This document shows positions 29,128 to 37,641 of a stretch of DNA of 39,686 nt, piece after piece. The stretch lies in assembly GCA_009728235.1 (NCBI GenBank), contig WNZI01000031.1:1-39686 (forward strand), given 5' to 3'. This stretch comes from Vibrio cholerae (GTDB lineage Bacteria; Actinomycetota; Actinomycetes; Actinomycetales; Micrococcaceae). Below the pieces are notes generated by a model that saw only the letters and a program-made list of their open reading frames with translations, made no database searches and was not told where the DNA came from. Positions within the stretch are counted from its first letter, which is position 1, and the number at the start of each line of letters is the position of its first letter. The position numbers were made by a program, and so were the translations under genes.

Positions 29128-29247
29128 GCGGCCCAGGCGTGCGATCCGTGGTCTGCACCGGAACCACGCCACCCTGGGAGGACGATCCTGGCTCCATGCC
29201 GCTTCCTGGTGGTTGCCCACCCTACGCCAGTCGCGACGCTCCCATGC
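29128..29247 (-). ncRNA. ZTP (pfl) riboswitch-like leader of glyA-folD
   Basis: On the minus strand the leader reads GCGTCGCGACTGGCG (29225-29240), then a GGTGG-GCAA-CCACC hairpin (29208-29221), CAGGAAGCG and, about 70 nt later, CGCCTGGGC (29131-29139). The ACTGGCG block, the short hairpin, the following (A/G)GG(A)AGCG block and the distal CGCCTGGGC are the hallmark elements of the ZTP-sensing pfl riboswitch, which is known upstream of glyA and folD. It ends about 100 nt before the glyA start; GGCCG repeats between could form the expression platform. Match is by eye to the known consensus, not by a covariance model. Confidence 0.72.
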
Positions 29248-29411
29248 TAGCCGGACCACAGACCCACCCGCCACCGGACCGGTCACGGTGTCGCCCCCGT
29301 GACACGGTCCGCGACCATACCCGGAATAGGCCACCGCCCCGCCCGGTTCCGCATGAACAGGAGGAGACGGGCCCGGTGGTCGGGTGCCGCACCAGGAGGG
29401 GTCGGATCGGG

Positions 29412-30551
29412 ATGGAATCGTCGACGGAGAGCGACCGCGGGGACGCATCGGTCCGGCGGGTGGGCGTCGTCGTGATCGGCGCGGGCCAGGCCGGGCTCAG
29501 CAGCGCCTATCACCTGGTCCGGCGGGGTCTCGAGCCGTACCGCGACGTCGTGGTCCTCGACGGCAATCCTGCACCGGGTGGCGCCTGGCTGCACCGCTGG
29601 CCGGCCCTCACGTTCGACGCCGCCCACGCGCTGCACGATCTTCCCGGCTTCCCCCTGGGCACACCCGACCCGCACGAACCGGCGTCCCGGGTGGTCAGCC
29701 GGTACTACGGCTCGTTCGAGCGCGAGTTCTCCCTGCCCGTCGTCCGTCCGGCCCCGGTCCTGCGGGTCCGGTCCGAGTACGACGACGGCGGAAACGGCCC
29801 GCTCCGGGTCACCACCGCGGACGCGACCTGGAGTGCCGACGTCGTCATCAACGCGACGGGCACCTGGGACCGCCCCTACTGGCCCTACTACCGCGGACGG
29901 GACGTCTTCGCGGGCCGCCAGCTCCACACCCACGACTACCGTTCGGCGGGCGAGTTCGAGGGCCAGCGGGTGCTCGTCGTGGGCGGTGGGACGTCTGCCG
30001 TACAGTTCCTGCTCCAGCTCGACGAGGCGGGCGCCCTGCCCGTCTGGTCGACGCGCAGGCCGCCGGCCTTCACCCGGCGGGCCTTCGACCCGGAATGGGG
30101 CAGGGAGGTGGAGGCCGAGGTGAACGCCAGGACCAGCGCCGGCCTGCCGCCGGCGAGTGTCGTCTCCGTGACAGGGCTGTCGCTCACCCGGCAGTACCAG
30201 GCGGGGATCGACGCCGGGGTCCTCGTCTCCCGCGGACCCCTGGACCACCTGCGGGAACGCTCGGCGGTCTTCACCGACGGCTCCGAGGAGGGCATCGACG
30301 TCGTCCTCTGGGCCACGGGTTTCCGTGCGGCGCTCGACCATCTCGCGCCCCTGCACCTCCGCGAGCGGGGCGGCGGAATCCTCATGGACGGCGTGCACGT
30401 CGTCAAGGAACCCCGCCTGCTGCTGGTCGGGTACGGTGCATCCGCGTCGACGCTCGGGGCGTCACGAGCGGGCAGGACGGCGGCGGTCGCGGCCGTCACG
30501 AAGCTCCGCGACATCGCGTCATACGCGGACACGGCCGGTAATCTGGCGTAG
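29412..30551 (+). CDS. FAD-dependent NAD(P)-binding oxidoreductase (flavin monooxygenase-like)
   Basis: A 379-aa two-nucleotide-domain flavoprotein. VVVIGAGQAGLSSAYHL at about residues 19-35 is the FAD loop; VLVVGGGTSAVQFLLQL near 180 is a second loop for NAD(P)H; IDVVLWATGF near 300 is the typical ATG motif; VGYGASASTLGASRAGR ends the FAD site. This layout fits flavin-containing monooxygenase or thioredoxin-reductase-like enzymes. I chose the ATG at 29412, with AGGAGG about 12 bases upstream; the frame is open earlier but overlaps the glyA leader on the other strand. Its TAG is followed directly by the purU GTG, so they are cotranscribed and probably coupled. Substrate unknown. Confidence 0.82.
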   Translation: MESSTESDRGDASVRRVGVVVIGAGQAGLSSAYHLVRRGLEPYRDVVVLDGNPAPGGAWLHRWPALTFDAAHALHDLPGFPLGTPDPHEPASRVVSRYYGSFEREFSLPVVRPAPVLRVRSEYDDGGNGPLRVTTADATWSADVVINATGTWDRPYWPYYRGRDVFAGRQLHTHDYRSAGEFEGQRVLVVGGGTSAVQFLLQLDEAGALPVWSTRRPPAFTRRAFDPEWGREVEAEVNARTSAGLPPASVVSVTGLSLTRQYQAGIDAGVLVSRGPLDHLRERSAVFTDGSEEGIDVVLWATGFRAALDHLAPLHLRERGGGILMDGVHVVKEPRLLLVGYGASASTLGASRAGRTAAVAAVTKLRDIASYADTAGNLA

Positions 30552-31412
30552 GTGACCTCCCCCGACGCAAGCCGCTCCTATTCCCTGACGCTCTCCTGCC
30601 CCGACAGGCCCGGCATCGTCCACGGCGTGTCCGGCGCGCTGGTGGGAGTCGGCGCCAACATCACCGAGTCGCAGCAGTACGGCAGCCCGGAGACCGGCAC
30701 CTTCTTCATGCGGGTGGCACTGTCCACCGAAGCGTCCGAGCAGGACCTCCGGACCGCGCTGGAACCCGTGGCACGGACCTTCGGCATGAAGTGGGCACTG
30801 GCGGAGAGCGCGCGGCGGACCCGGACGCTCATCATGGTGTCCAAGGCGGCCCACTGCCTCAACGACCTCCTGTTCCAGCACCGCTCCGGCACCCTGCCCG
30901 TCGATATCCCCGTGATCGTCTCCAACCATCGCGATCTCGAGGACCTCGCCGGGTTCTACGGCGTCGAATTCCGCCACATCCCGGTCACGCCGGACACCAA
31001 GGACCAGGCCGAGGACGCGCTGCGCGCGATCCTGGACGAGCACGACATCGAGCTCGTGGTGCTCGCCAGGTACATGCAGATCCTCAGCGACGAGCTCTGC
31101 GAGGACCTCCTCGGCCGTGCCATCAACATCCACCACTCGTTCCTGCCGTCCTTCAAGGGCGCGCGGCCCTATCACCAGGCGCACGCCCGCGGCGTCAAGC
31201 TCATCGGGGCGACCGCCCACTACGTCACCGGAGCCCTGGATGAGGGGCCGATCATCGAGCAGGAGGTCATCCGGGTGGATCACGCGCGCACGGCCGAGCA
31301 GCTGACGTCGATCGGGCGGGAACTGGAAGGACGGGCGCTCGTCCAGGCCGTGCAGTGGCACGCGGAACGGCGCGTGCTGCTCGACGGGCGCAGGACCATC
31401 GTCTTCAACTGA
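30552..31412 (+). CDS. purU: formyltetrahydrofolate deformylase
   Basis: Hydrolyses 10-formyl-THF to THF and formate, balancing one-carbon pools. The 286-aa protein starts with an ACT regulatory domain (YSLTLSCPDRPGIVHGVSG) over about 80 residues, then the formyltransferase-like catalytic domain with IPVIVSNHRDLEDLAGFYG, ELVVLARYMQILSDELC, the catalytic NIHHSFLPSFKGARPYHQA and TAHYVTGALDEGPIIEQEV. The GTG at 30552 directly follows the stop of the FAD enzyme. It stands opposite the glyA-folD operon, so genes of folate one-carbon metabolism lie within about 4.7 kb on both strands. Confidence 0.95.
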   Translation: MTSPDASRSYSLTLSCPDRPGIVHGVSGALVGVGANITESQQYGSPETGTFFMRVALSTEASEQDLRTALEPVARTFGMKWALAESARRTRTLIMVSKAAHCLNDLLFQHRSGTLPVDIPVIVSNHRDLEDLAGFYGVEFRHIPVTPDTKDQAEDALRAILDEHDIELVVLARYMQILSDELCEDLLGRAINIHHSFLPSFKGARPYHQAHARGVKLIGATAHYVTGALDEGPIIEQEVIRVDHARTAEQLTSIGRELEGRALVQAVQWHAERRVLLDGRRTIVFN

Positions 31413-31484
31413 TCCTTGTCCGCAACCGGTCCTTCCCGCCGTCGCATCCGCACTCGGAAGGGTGCTCTCGCCTAGGCTGACGCC

Positions 31485-32006
31485 ATGGCTCACCTCATCC
31501 CCTTCCGCGGCAACGTCCCCGACGTCGAGGACTCCGCCTTCGTCGCCCCCACCGCCTGCCTCATCGGCGACGTGACGGTCGCCGCCTTCGCGAGCGTCTT
31601 CTACGGGGCGAGCATCCGCGCGGACACCGCTCCGATCAGCATCGGTGAGGGCACCAACCTCCAGGACAACGTCGTGGTCCATGCGGACCCCGGCTACCCG
31701 GCCCGGATCGGGGACCGCGTCAGCGTGGGACACAGCGCCGTCGTGCACGGCTGCACCATCGAGGACGACTGCCTCATCGGGATGAGCGCGACCGTCATGA
31801 ACGGCGCCGTCATCGGCACGGGGTCCCTCGTCGCTGCCGGCGCCGTCGTCCTCGAGGGCACCGTGGTACCTCCGCGCTCGCTGGTCGCGGGCGTACCCGC
31901 CAAGGTGCGGAGGGAACTGGACGACGACGAGGTGGGCGCGGTCGAAGCCAACTCCGCCCGGTACAGGACCTTGGCACAGGAGCATCGCGCAGCGTTCAAT
32001 TCTTGA
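31485..32006 (+). CDS. gamma carbonic anhydrase family protein
   Basis: A 173-aa left-handed beta-helix protein of the gamma carbonic anhydrase/PaaY/YrdA type, with repeated hexapeptides from about residue 20 to 140. Three metal-ligand histidines are recognisable in VVHADPG and GHSAVVHGC, and the GASIRAD and NLQDNVVVHAD blocks match the family. The activity (carbonic anhydrase or an acyltransferase-like role) cannot be told from sequence. It sits between purU and the ROK regulator gene; its last codons (AFNS) overlap the ROK-operator candidate at 31994-32007. Confidence 0.88.
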   Translation: MAHLIPFRGNVPDVEDSAFVAPTACLIGDVTVAAFASVFYGASIRADTAPISIGEGTNLQDNVVVHADPGYPARIGDRVSVGHSAVVHGCTIEDDCLIGMSATVMNGAVIGTGSLVAAGAVVLEGTVVPPRSLVAGVPAKVRRELDDDEVGAVEANSARYRTLAQEHRAAFNS

Positions 32007-32007
32007 C
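31994..32007. promoter_or_regulatory. candidate ROK operator 1
   Basis: GTTCAATTCTTGAC, with a TCAA-n3-TTGA palindromic core, 32 bp before the ROK regulator start. It matches operator 2 at 33295 in 11 of 14 positions, including all outside the three central bases, and both are followed by TnCAAG. It suggests autoregulation. Inference. Confidence 0.45.
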
Positions 32008-32038
32008 TCCAAGACAGGCCTGCGGCACCCTTGAGACC

Positions 32039-33265
32039 ATGCCCGCAGATCCCCCCTCGACGGCGAGGACAAGCCTGAGCGCCGCGCCGCTGCAGAAGCC
32101 CGGCTCGCAGTCGGCACTGCGGGAACAGAACCAGCAGCGCGTCATCGCGGCGCTGATGAGCGGCGGACCGCAGACCCAGGCGGAGCTCTCGCGCCACACC
32201 GGGCTCTCGACCGCGACAGTGTCCAACATCGTCAAGGTCATGGCCGCCACCGGGATCGTCAGCACATCCCCGACGACGAGCTCGGGCCGGCGGGCACTCT
32301 CCGTCATCCTCAACGACAACGGGCAGGTCGTGGCGGGGATCGACATCGGTCGCCGGCACCTCCGGGTCGTCCTGGCGAGCCCCAACTACCGGGTCCTGCA
32401 GGAAGCATCCGTCGCGCTTCCGCTCGGGCACAGCGCCCTCGACGGGCTGACTGCGGCCTCGGACCTCCTGGACACGCTGCTCGAGAACGGCGGCATCAGT
32501 AGCCGGGCACTGCTCGGAGCGGGCATCGGCATCCCGGGACCGATCGACCGGAGGACGGGCACCGTGGTGCAGGGTGCCATCCTGCCGGAGTGGGTCGGCA
32601 TCAACATCCACGAGACGTTCAGCGAGCGCCTGCAGGTGCCGGTCTTCATCGACAACGACGCCAACCTCGGCGCACTGGCGCAGGTGACCTGGGGACCGCA
32701 CAGCGCGGTGGAGAACCTCATGTTCATGAAGGTCGGATCAGGCATCGGCTCCGGGCTGGTGCTGAACGGTTCGCTCTACTACGGCAACGTAGGGGTCACC
32801 GGTGAACTGGGGCACACCACCATCAACGAGCACGGCATGATCTGCCGCTGCGGCAACCGTGGCTGCCTCGAGACCGTCGCATCGACCTCGACCATGATCG
32901 AACTCCTCAGCCGCGGCAGCACGGAGACCGTCGACACCCAGCGGATCATCGACTGGGCCCTGGCGGGTGACACCGCAGCCCTCCGCGTGCTCGACGACGC
33001 CGGTGTCGCGATCGGGCGCGCACTGGCCCACATGGCCAATCTGATCAATCCCGAGACCATCGTCATCGGCGGTCCGCTGACGAGCCTGGGCGAGATCCTG
33101 CTCGAGCCCGTCCGCCGCGGTCTCGCCCGCCATGCGGTACCCATCATCGGCGAGACGACCAACGTCTGCATGTCCTCGCTGGGTGACCGGGCGGAGGCGC
33201 TGGGAGGCGCGGCCGTCGTGCTCGCACAATCCGGTCTCTCCCCCGCCCTGGCCAGTTCAGCCTAA
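32039..33265 (+). CDS. ROK family transcriptional regulator (XylR/NagC type)
   Basis: Sugar-responsive repressor, 408 aa from the ATG at 32039. An N-terminal winged helix-turn-helix spans about residues 20-80: [38 protein letters not shown] and then [13 protein letters not shown]. The ROK sugar-binding/kinase-like domain follows, with [46 protein letters not shown], the HxxE-type GHTTINEHG and the zinc signature [18 protein letters not shown] at 32003 is in frame and overlaps the preceding stop. It lies 125 bp before the sugar transporter operon, which it probably controls through the GTTCAAnnnTTGAC sites. The inducer sugar is not known. Confidence 0.9.
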   Translation: MPADPPSTARTSLSAAPLQKPGSQSALREQNQQRVIAALMSGGPQTQAELSRHTGLSTATVSNIVKVMAATGIVSTSPTTSSGRRALSVILNDNGQVVAGIDIGRRHLRVVLASPNYRVLQEASVALPLGHSALDGLTAASDLLDTLLENGGISSRALLGAGIGIPGPIDRRTGTVVQGAILPEWVGINIHETFSERLQVPVFIDNDANLGALAQVTWGPHSAVENLMFMKVGSGIGSGLVLNGSLYYGNVGVTGELGHTTINEHGMICRCGNRGCLETVASTSTMIELLSRGSTETVDTQRIIDWALAGDTAALRVLDDAGVAIGRALAHMANLINPETIVIGGPLTSLGEILLEPVRRGLARHAVPIIGETTNVCMSSLGDRAEALGGAAVVLAQSGLSPALASSA

Positions 33266-33294
33266 ACTTTTCCTCTGTTTTCCCGGTGCTTTGT

Positions 33295-33308
33295 GTTCAA
33301 CAGTTGAC
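33295..33308. promoter_or_regulatory. candidate ROK operator 2
   Basis: GTTCAACAGTTGAC, same layout as operator 1 (TCAA-n3-TTGA core) and again followed by TnCAAG. Its TTGAC forms the likely -35 of the mmsA promoter, so binding would block RNA polymerase. Confidence 0.48.
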
Positions 33309-33333
33309 TACAAGGCCCCGGAGCGTGTTCAAT
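33304..33333 (+). promoter_or_regulatory. candidate promoter of mmsA-mmsB-chvE
   Basis: TTGACT (33304-33309) and TTCAAT (33328-33333) are 18 bp apart. A further copy of GTTCAATTCTT (33327-33337), identical to part of operator 1, covers the -10. Start expected near 33340, leaving a leader of about 50 nt. Confidence 0.4.
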
Positions 33334-33390
33334 TCTTTCGGGCCGAGGTTGGGCCTGCACCAAGACAACGCCGTCACTGCGGGAGGCTCC

Positions 33391-34929
33391 ATGAACAACC
33401 ACACGATCCTTGAGATGCGATCCATCACCAAGGAGTTCCCGGGAGTCAAAGCCCTCTCCGACGTATCGCTGGAGGTGCGAGCCGGAGAGATCCACGCGAT
33501 CTGCGGTGAGAACGGGGCCGGCAAGTCGACCCTCATGAAGGTCCTCTCGGGCCTCTACCCCTACGGCGACTACTCCGGCGACATCTTCTTCCAGGGCAAG
33601 GAAGTCCAGTTCAGGGACATCCGGTCCAGCGAAGCCGCGGGCATCGTCATCATCCACCAGGAACTCGCCCTGATCCCCGAGCTCTCGATCGCCGAGAACA
33701 TCTTCCTGGGTAACGAGCCCACCCGGTTCGGTGTCATCGACTGGGACTACGTGAACCGCACCACCCTCGAACTGATGGCCCGCGTGGGTCTCAGCGAGGA
33801 CCCGATCACCAAGGTCAAGGACATCGGGGTGGGCAAGCAGCAGCTCGTCGAGATCGCGAAGGCGCTCAACAAGTCCGTCAAGCTGCTCATCCTCGACGAG
33901 CCCACGGCAGCCCTCAACGAGTCCGACTCGCAGCATTTGCTCGACCTCATGTCCGGGCTGCGCGCGAAGGGCATCTCGTGCATCATGATCTCCCACAAGC
34001 TGAACGAGATCGAGAGGATCGCGGACTCCATCACGATCATCCGCGACGGCAAGTCGATCGAGACGCTCCACGTGAAGGACGACGGCGTGGACGAGGACCG
34101 CATCATCCGCGGCATGGTGGGACGCTCGCTCGAATCCCGCTTCCCCGAGCACACGCCGACCATCGGTGAGACCTTTTTCGAGGTGCGTAACTGGACCGTC
34201 GGGCACCCCACGGTCCCCGATCGCCTGGTCTGCAAGAACTCGAGTTTCAAGGTCCGCCGCGGCGAGATCGTCGGATTCGCCGGACTCATGGGCGCGGGAC
34301 GCACGGAACTCGCCCGCTCGATCTTCGGCCGGTCGTACGGCAACTTCAAGTCCGGGCAGATCCTGATGAACGGCAAGGAGGTCACCCTGCGCACCGTGCC
34401 CCAGGCGATCGACGCCGGCCTCGCCTACGTGACCGAGGACCGCAAGTCCCTCGGCCTCAACCTGCTCGACGACATCAAGACCACCACGGTCTCGGCAGAT
34501 CTGAAGAAGATCACCCGCGGACTCGTCGTCGACAAGGACGAGGAGTTCCGCGTCGCCGAGGAGTACCGGAAATCGCTCCGCACCAAGACGCCCAGCGTGA
34601 ACGAGGGTGTCGCGAAGCTCTCCGGCGGCAACCAGCAGAAGGTGGTCCTCGCCAAGTGGATGTTCACCGACCCCGAACTCCTGATCCTGGACGAGCCCAC
34701 CCGTGGTATCGACGTCGGGGCGAAGTACGAGATCTACGGCATCATCCAGAAACTCGCGGACCAGGGGAAGGGCGTCATCGTCATCTCCTCGGAGCTGCCC
34801 GAACTGCTCGGCCTCTCGGACCGGATCTACACCATCTTCGAGGGTGCCATCACGGGAGAAGTGGAACGTGAACACGCGAACCAGGAATCCCTGATGAAAC
34901 TCATGACCGCCAGCAGGAAATCTGCCTGA
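33391..34929 (+). CDS. mmsA: multiple monosaccharide ABC transporter ATP-binding protein MmsA
   Basis: Double-ATPase of a sugar importer, 512 aa, close to GguA. It begins with [20 protein letters not shown]. Domain 1 has Walker [20 protein letters not shown], a typical [12 protein letters not shown] stretch that marks this subfamily, [14 protein letters not shown] and Walker [15 protein letters not shown]. Domain 2 has [18 protein letters not shown] as P-loop, [14 protein letters not shown] and [16 protein letters not shown]. The ATG at 33391 has GGGAGG five bases upstream; an in-frame ATG at 33286 would extend into the operator region. Probable substrates are monosaccharides such as xylose, arabinose, glucose or galactose, inferred from MmsA/ChvE relatives. 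Confidence 0.94.
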   Translation: MNNHTILEMRSITKEFPGVKALSDVSLEVRAGEIHAICGENGAGKSTLMKVLSGLYPYGDYSGDIFFQGKEVQFRDIRSSEAAGIVIIHQELALIPELSIAENIFLGNEPTRFGVIDWDYVNRTTLELMARVGLSEDPITKVKDIGVGKQQLVEIAKALNKSVKLLILDEPTAALNESDSQHLLDLMSGLRAKGISCIMISHKLNEIERIADSITIIRDGKSIETLHVKDDGVDEDRIIRGMVGRSLESRFPEHTPTIGETFFEVRNWTVGHPTVPDRLVCKNSSFKVRRGEIVGFAGLMGAGRTELARSIFGRSYGNFKSGQILMNGKEVTLRTVPQAIDAGLAYVTEDRKSLGLNLLDDIKTTTVSADLKKITRGLVVDKDEEFRVAEEYRKSLRTKTPSVNEGVAKLSGGNQQKVVLAKWMFTDPELLILDEPTRGIDVGAKYEIYGIIQKLADQGKGVIVISSELPELLGLSDRIYTIFEGAITGEVEREHANQESLMKLMTASRKSA

Positions 34930-34953
34930 CCGTAGCTCCCTAGGAAAGACACC

Positions 34954-36254
34954 ATGAATTCGCTCAAACAAATCTTCGGCGGGAACACCCGCCAGTTCGG
35001 GATGATCTTCGCCCTGGTCGCGCTCGTCCTGTTCTTCCAGTGGCGCACGGGCGGCAAGACGCTCACGTCCGTGAACATGATGAACCTCTTCAACGGCAAC
35101 TCGTACATCCTGATCCTGGCCATCGGCATGGTGCTCGTGATCATCGCCGGGCACATCGACCTCTCCGTCGGTTCCATCGCCGCGTTCGTCGGCATCGTCG
35201 TCGCGATCGCCATGCGGGACTGGGGCATCCCCTGGTATCTCGGCGTCGTCCTCGGCCTGGCACTCGGCGCCCTCATCGGGATCTGGCAGGGCTTCTGGGT
35301 GGCCTACGTGGGCATACCGGCCTTCATCGTCACCCTCGCGGGCATGCTCCTGTTCCGGGGCGCCAACCAGTCGGTCGGCAACTCGCTCACCGTCCCCGTA
35401 CCCGAGGGTTTCCGCTACCTCGGCGCCGGCTACCTGCCCGAGGTCGGCCCCAACACCGGGTACAACAACCTCACCCTGCTGATGGGCCTGGCTCTGGTCG
35501 CCTTCGTGATCTACAACGAGGTCCGTGGTCGCCGCAAGCTCGCGAAGATCGGCGCCACCCTGCCGCCCACCTGGATCCCCGTCGTCAAGGTCGTGCTTCT
35601 CTCCGCCGTCATCCTCTACGCGACCTACCTGTTCGCGACCGGCCGTCCCGGCACGTCCTTCCCGGTCCCCGGCCTGATCCTCGGCGTCCTCGTCATCATC
35701 TACGCGTTCATCTCGAACAAGACCATTCTCGGCCGCCACGTCTACGCCGTCGGTGGCAACCGCCACGCCGCTGAACTGTCGGGCGTGCAGAGCAAGCGCG
35801 TGAACTTCATGGTCATGATGAACATGTCCATCCTCGCCGCGCTCGCCGGCATGATCTTCGTCGGCCGCTCGACCGCCTCCGGTCCCTCCGACGCGTCGGC
35901 TGGGAGCTCGACGCCATCGCCGCGGTCTTCATCGGCGGAGCAGCCGTCACCGGCGGTGTCGGCACGGTGGTCGGTTCGATCATCGGTGGCCTCGTGATGG
36001 CCGTGCTGAACAACGGCCTCCAGCTCCTCGGCGCCGGAGCCGACGACACCCAGATCATCAAGGGCATCGTCCTCCTCGTCGCGGTCGCCTTCGACGTCTA
36101 CAACAAGAGCCAGGGCAAGCCGTCCATCATCGGCCTGCTCACCAGGAACTTCGGCGGAGGTGGCGGCAGTCCGAAGGCCGGCACCCCCGATCCGACGCCC
36201 GCTCCCACAGAGCAGGCCGTCGGGACGAAGGAAGTCATATCCCACGACGTCTAG
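34954..36254 (+). pseudogene. mmsB: multiple monosaccharide ABC transporter permease MmsB, frame broken by one missing base
   Basis: GguB-like sugar permease with about ten helices. The main frame from the ATG at 34954 (MNSLKQIFGGNTRQFGMIF) runs through IAGHIDLSVGSIAAFVGIV and GMIFVGRSTASGPSDA, then becomes non-family sequence. The conserved end (VGSIIGGLVMAVLNNGLQLL) lies in another frame to 36254. Observed GACGCGTC (35890-35897) becomes GACGGCGTC if one G is added, giving SDGVGWELDAIAAVF and a 433-aa protein. Both parts are well conserved. It follows mmsA by 24 bp and is followed by chvE. Confidence 0.88.
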
Positions 36255-36331
36255 GAACCCGCCACTACCGGGCTCCTCGACACCAACGCAGCACCCGTCC
36301 ACCAAGGCAAGAGCAAGAGAAAGAGAATGCA

Positions 36332-37428
36332 ATGCGTAAGTTCGCAAAGTCCTTCGCAGCAGTCGCTGCGATTTCAGCACTGGCGCTGACAGGATGCGGC
36401 CGCGAAGAAGCGGCCCCCGCAACCGAGGGTGGAGAGACCGCAGCCTCCGGCTTCGAAGCAGGATCGGCCATCGGTGTCGCTCTGCCGCAGAAGACCTCGG
36501 AGAACTGGGTCCTCGCGGAGACACTCTTCAACGACGGCCTGACCGAGGCCGGCTACGAGCCCGACGTCCAGTTCGCCAACGGCGGCGTCTCCGAGCAGCA
36601 GAACCAGATCAGCTCCATGATCACCAACGGCGTGAAGGTCCTCGTCGTCGGAGCCATCGACAGCGCACAGCTCGGCACGCAGCTGCAGCAGGCTGCTGAC
36701 GCCGGTATCCCCGTCGTCGCCTACGACCGCCTCCTGACCAACACGGAGAACGTCGACTACTACGTGGCGTACGACAACTTCCAGGTCGGTGAACTGCAGG
36801 GCCAGGCCCTGCTCGACGGCATGAAGGCCGCCAAGCCCGAGGGCCCGTACAACATCGAGCTCTTCGCCGGTTCGCCCGACGACGCCAACGCGAAGGTCTT
36901 CTTCGACGGCGCGATGAGCATCCTCCAGCCTGAGATCGACAACGGGAACCTCGTCGTGGTGTCAGGTCAGGAGACGTTCGACCAGGCCGTCACCCAAGGC
37001 TGGAAGGCAGAGAACGCCCAGAAGCGCATGGACACCCTGCTGTCCGGCAACTACGGCTCCACCGAGCTCGACGCGTCCTCTCCCCCAATGACACGCTCGC
37101 CCGTGCGATCCTGACCTCGGTCGAGGGCGCCGGCAAGGCGATCCCGGTCGTCACCGGCCAGGACTCCGAGGTCGAGTCCGTGAAGTCCATCATGGAGGGC
37201 AAGCAGTACTCCACGATCAACAAGGACACCCGCGCGCTCGTCGAGCACGTCATCGAGATGGTCGGCAACCTGCAGGCCGGCGAAGAGGTCGAGATCAACG
37301 ATCCCGACTCCTACAACAACGGCGTGAAGACCGTTCCCGCCTACCTGCTCGAACCGCAGATCGTCACCAAGGACAACGCCGCCGAGGCGTACGCCAACGA
37401 CCCGACGCTCTCCGCCCTCACCAAGTAG
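36332..37428 (+). pseudogene. chvE: multiple monosaccharide-binding lipoprotein ChvE, frame broken by one missing base
   Basis: Substrate-binding lipoprotein of the sugar importer. Signal peptide MRKFAKSFAAVAAISALAL with lipobox LTGC, then the ChvE-like domain: GVALPQKTSENWVLAETLF, NGVKVLVVGAIDSAQL, PVVAYDRLLTNTENVDYYV and NIELFAGSPDDANAKVFF. The frame breaks at GSTELDA; the remainder, with SVEGAGKAIPVVTGQDSEV and KSIMEGKQYSTINKDTR, lies in another frame to 37428. Observed GACGCGTCC (37070-37078) needs one more G to restore a D(G/A)VLSPNDTLARAI block and 365 aa. Start at 36332 follows a purine-rich GAAAGAGA. Confidence 0.88.
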
Positions 37429-37461
37429 CACTCCGTCCGGAGCGATCCGGCTGCTGTATCC

Positions 37462-37495
37462 GAAGCGCCCCGGTTCCGGCCGGGGCGCTTCTTTC
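37462..37495 (+). terminator. rho-independent terminator after chvE
   Basis: GAAGCGCCCCGG (37462-37473) pairs with CCGGGGCGCTTC (37480-37491), loop six bases, followed by TTTC. A classical terminator ending the mmsA-mmsB-chvE transcript. Confidence 0.8.
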
Positions 37496-37641
37496 ATCCG
37501 ATCGATCGGAAGGTTCCCGGCACAGCCCGTCCGCTGCCCTGTGCGCGACGAGCGCACTGCCGCTCGCTCTTGCCCTTGCCCTTGCCCGCAAGGCTCGTGG
37601 GCATGATGGACTCCCGCTCGAACAGGGGCAAGGATAGGGTC

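Noticed and set aside
33262-35766. Long minus-strand open frame (834 codons) opposite mmsA and mmsB
   Set aside because: Antisense shadow of conserved transporter genes; composition rich in Asp/Glu/Val/His typical of such shadows.
23287-37428. Programmed ribosomal frameshifting as cause of the broken frames
   Set aside because: No slippery heptamers or downstream pseudoknots are seen at the breaks, and such genes (deoA, chvE, mmsB) are not known to use it.
37569-37586. Three tandem CTTGCC hexamers before the dehydrogenase gene
   Set aside because: Too short for a meaningful repeat locus; probably chance in GC-rich DNA, although upstream of the chosen start.
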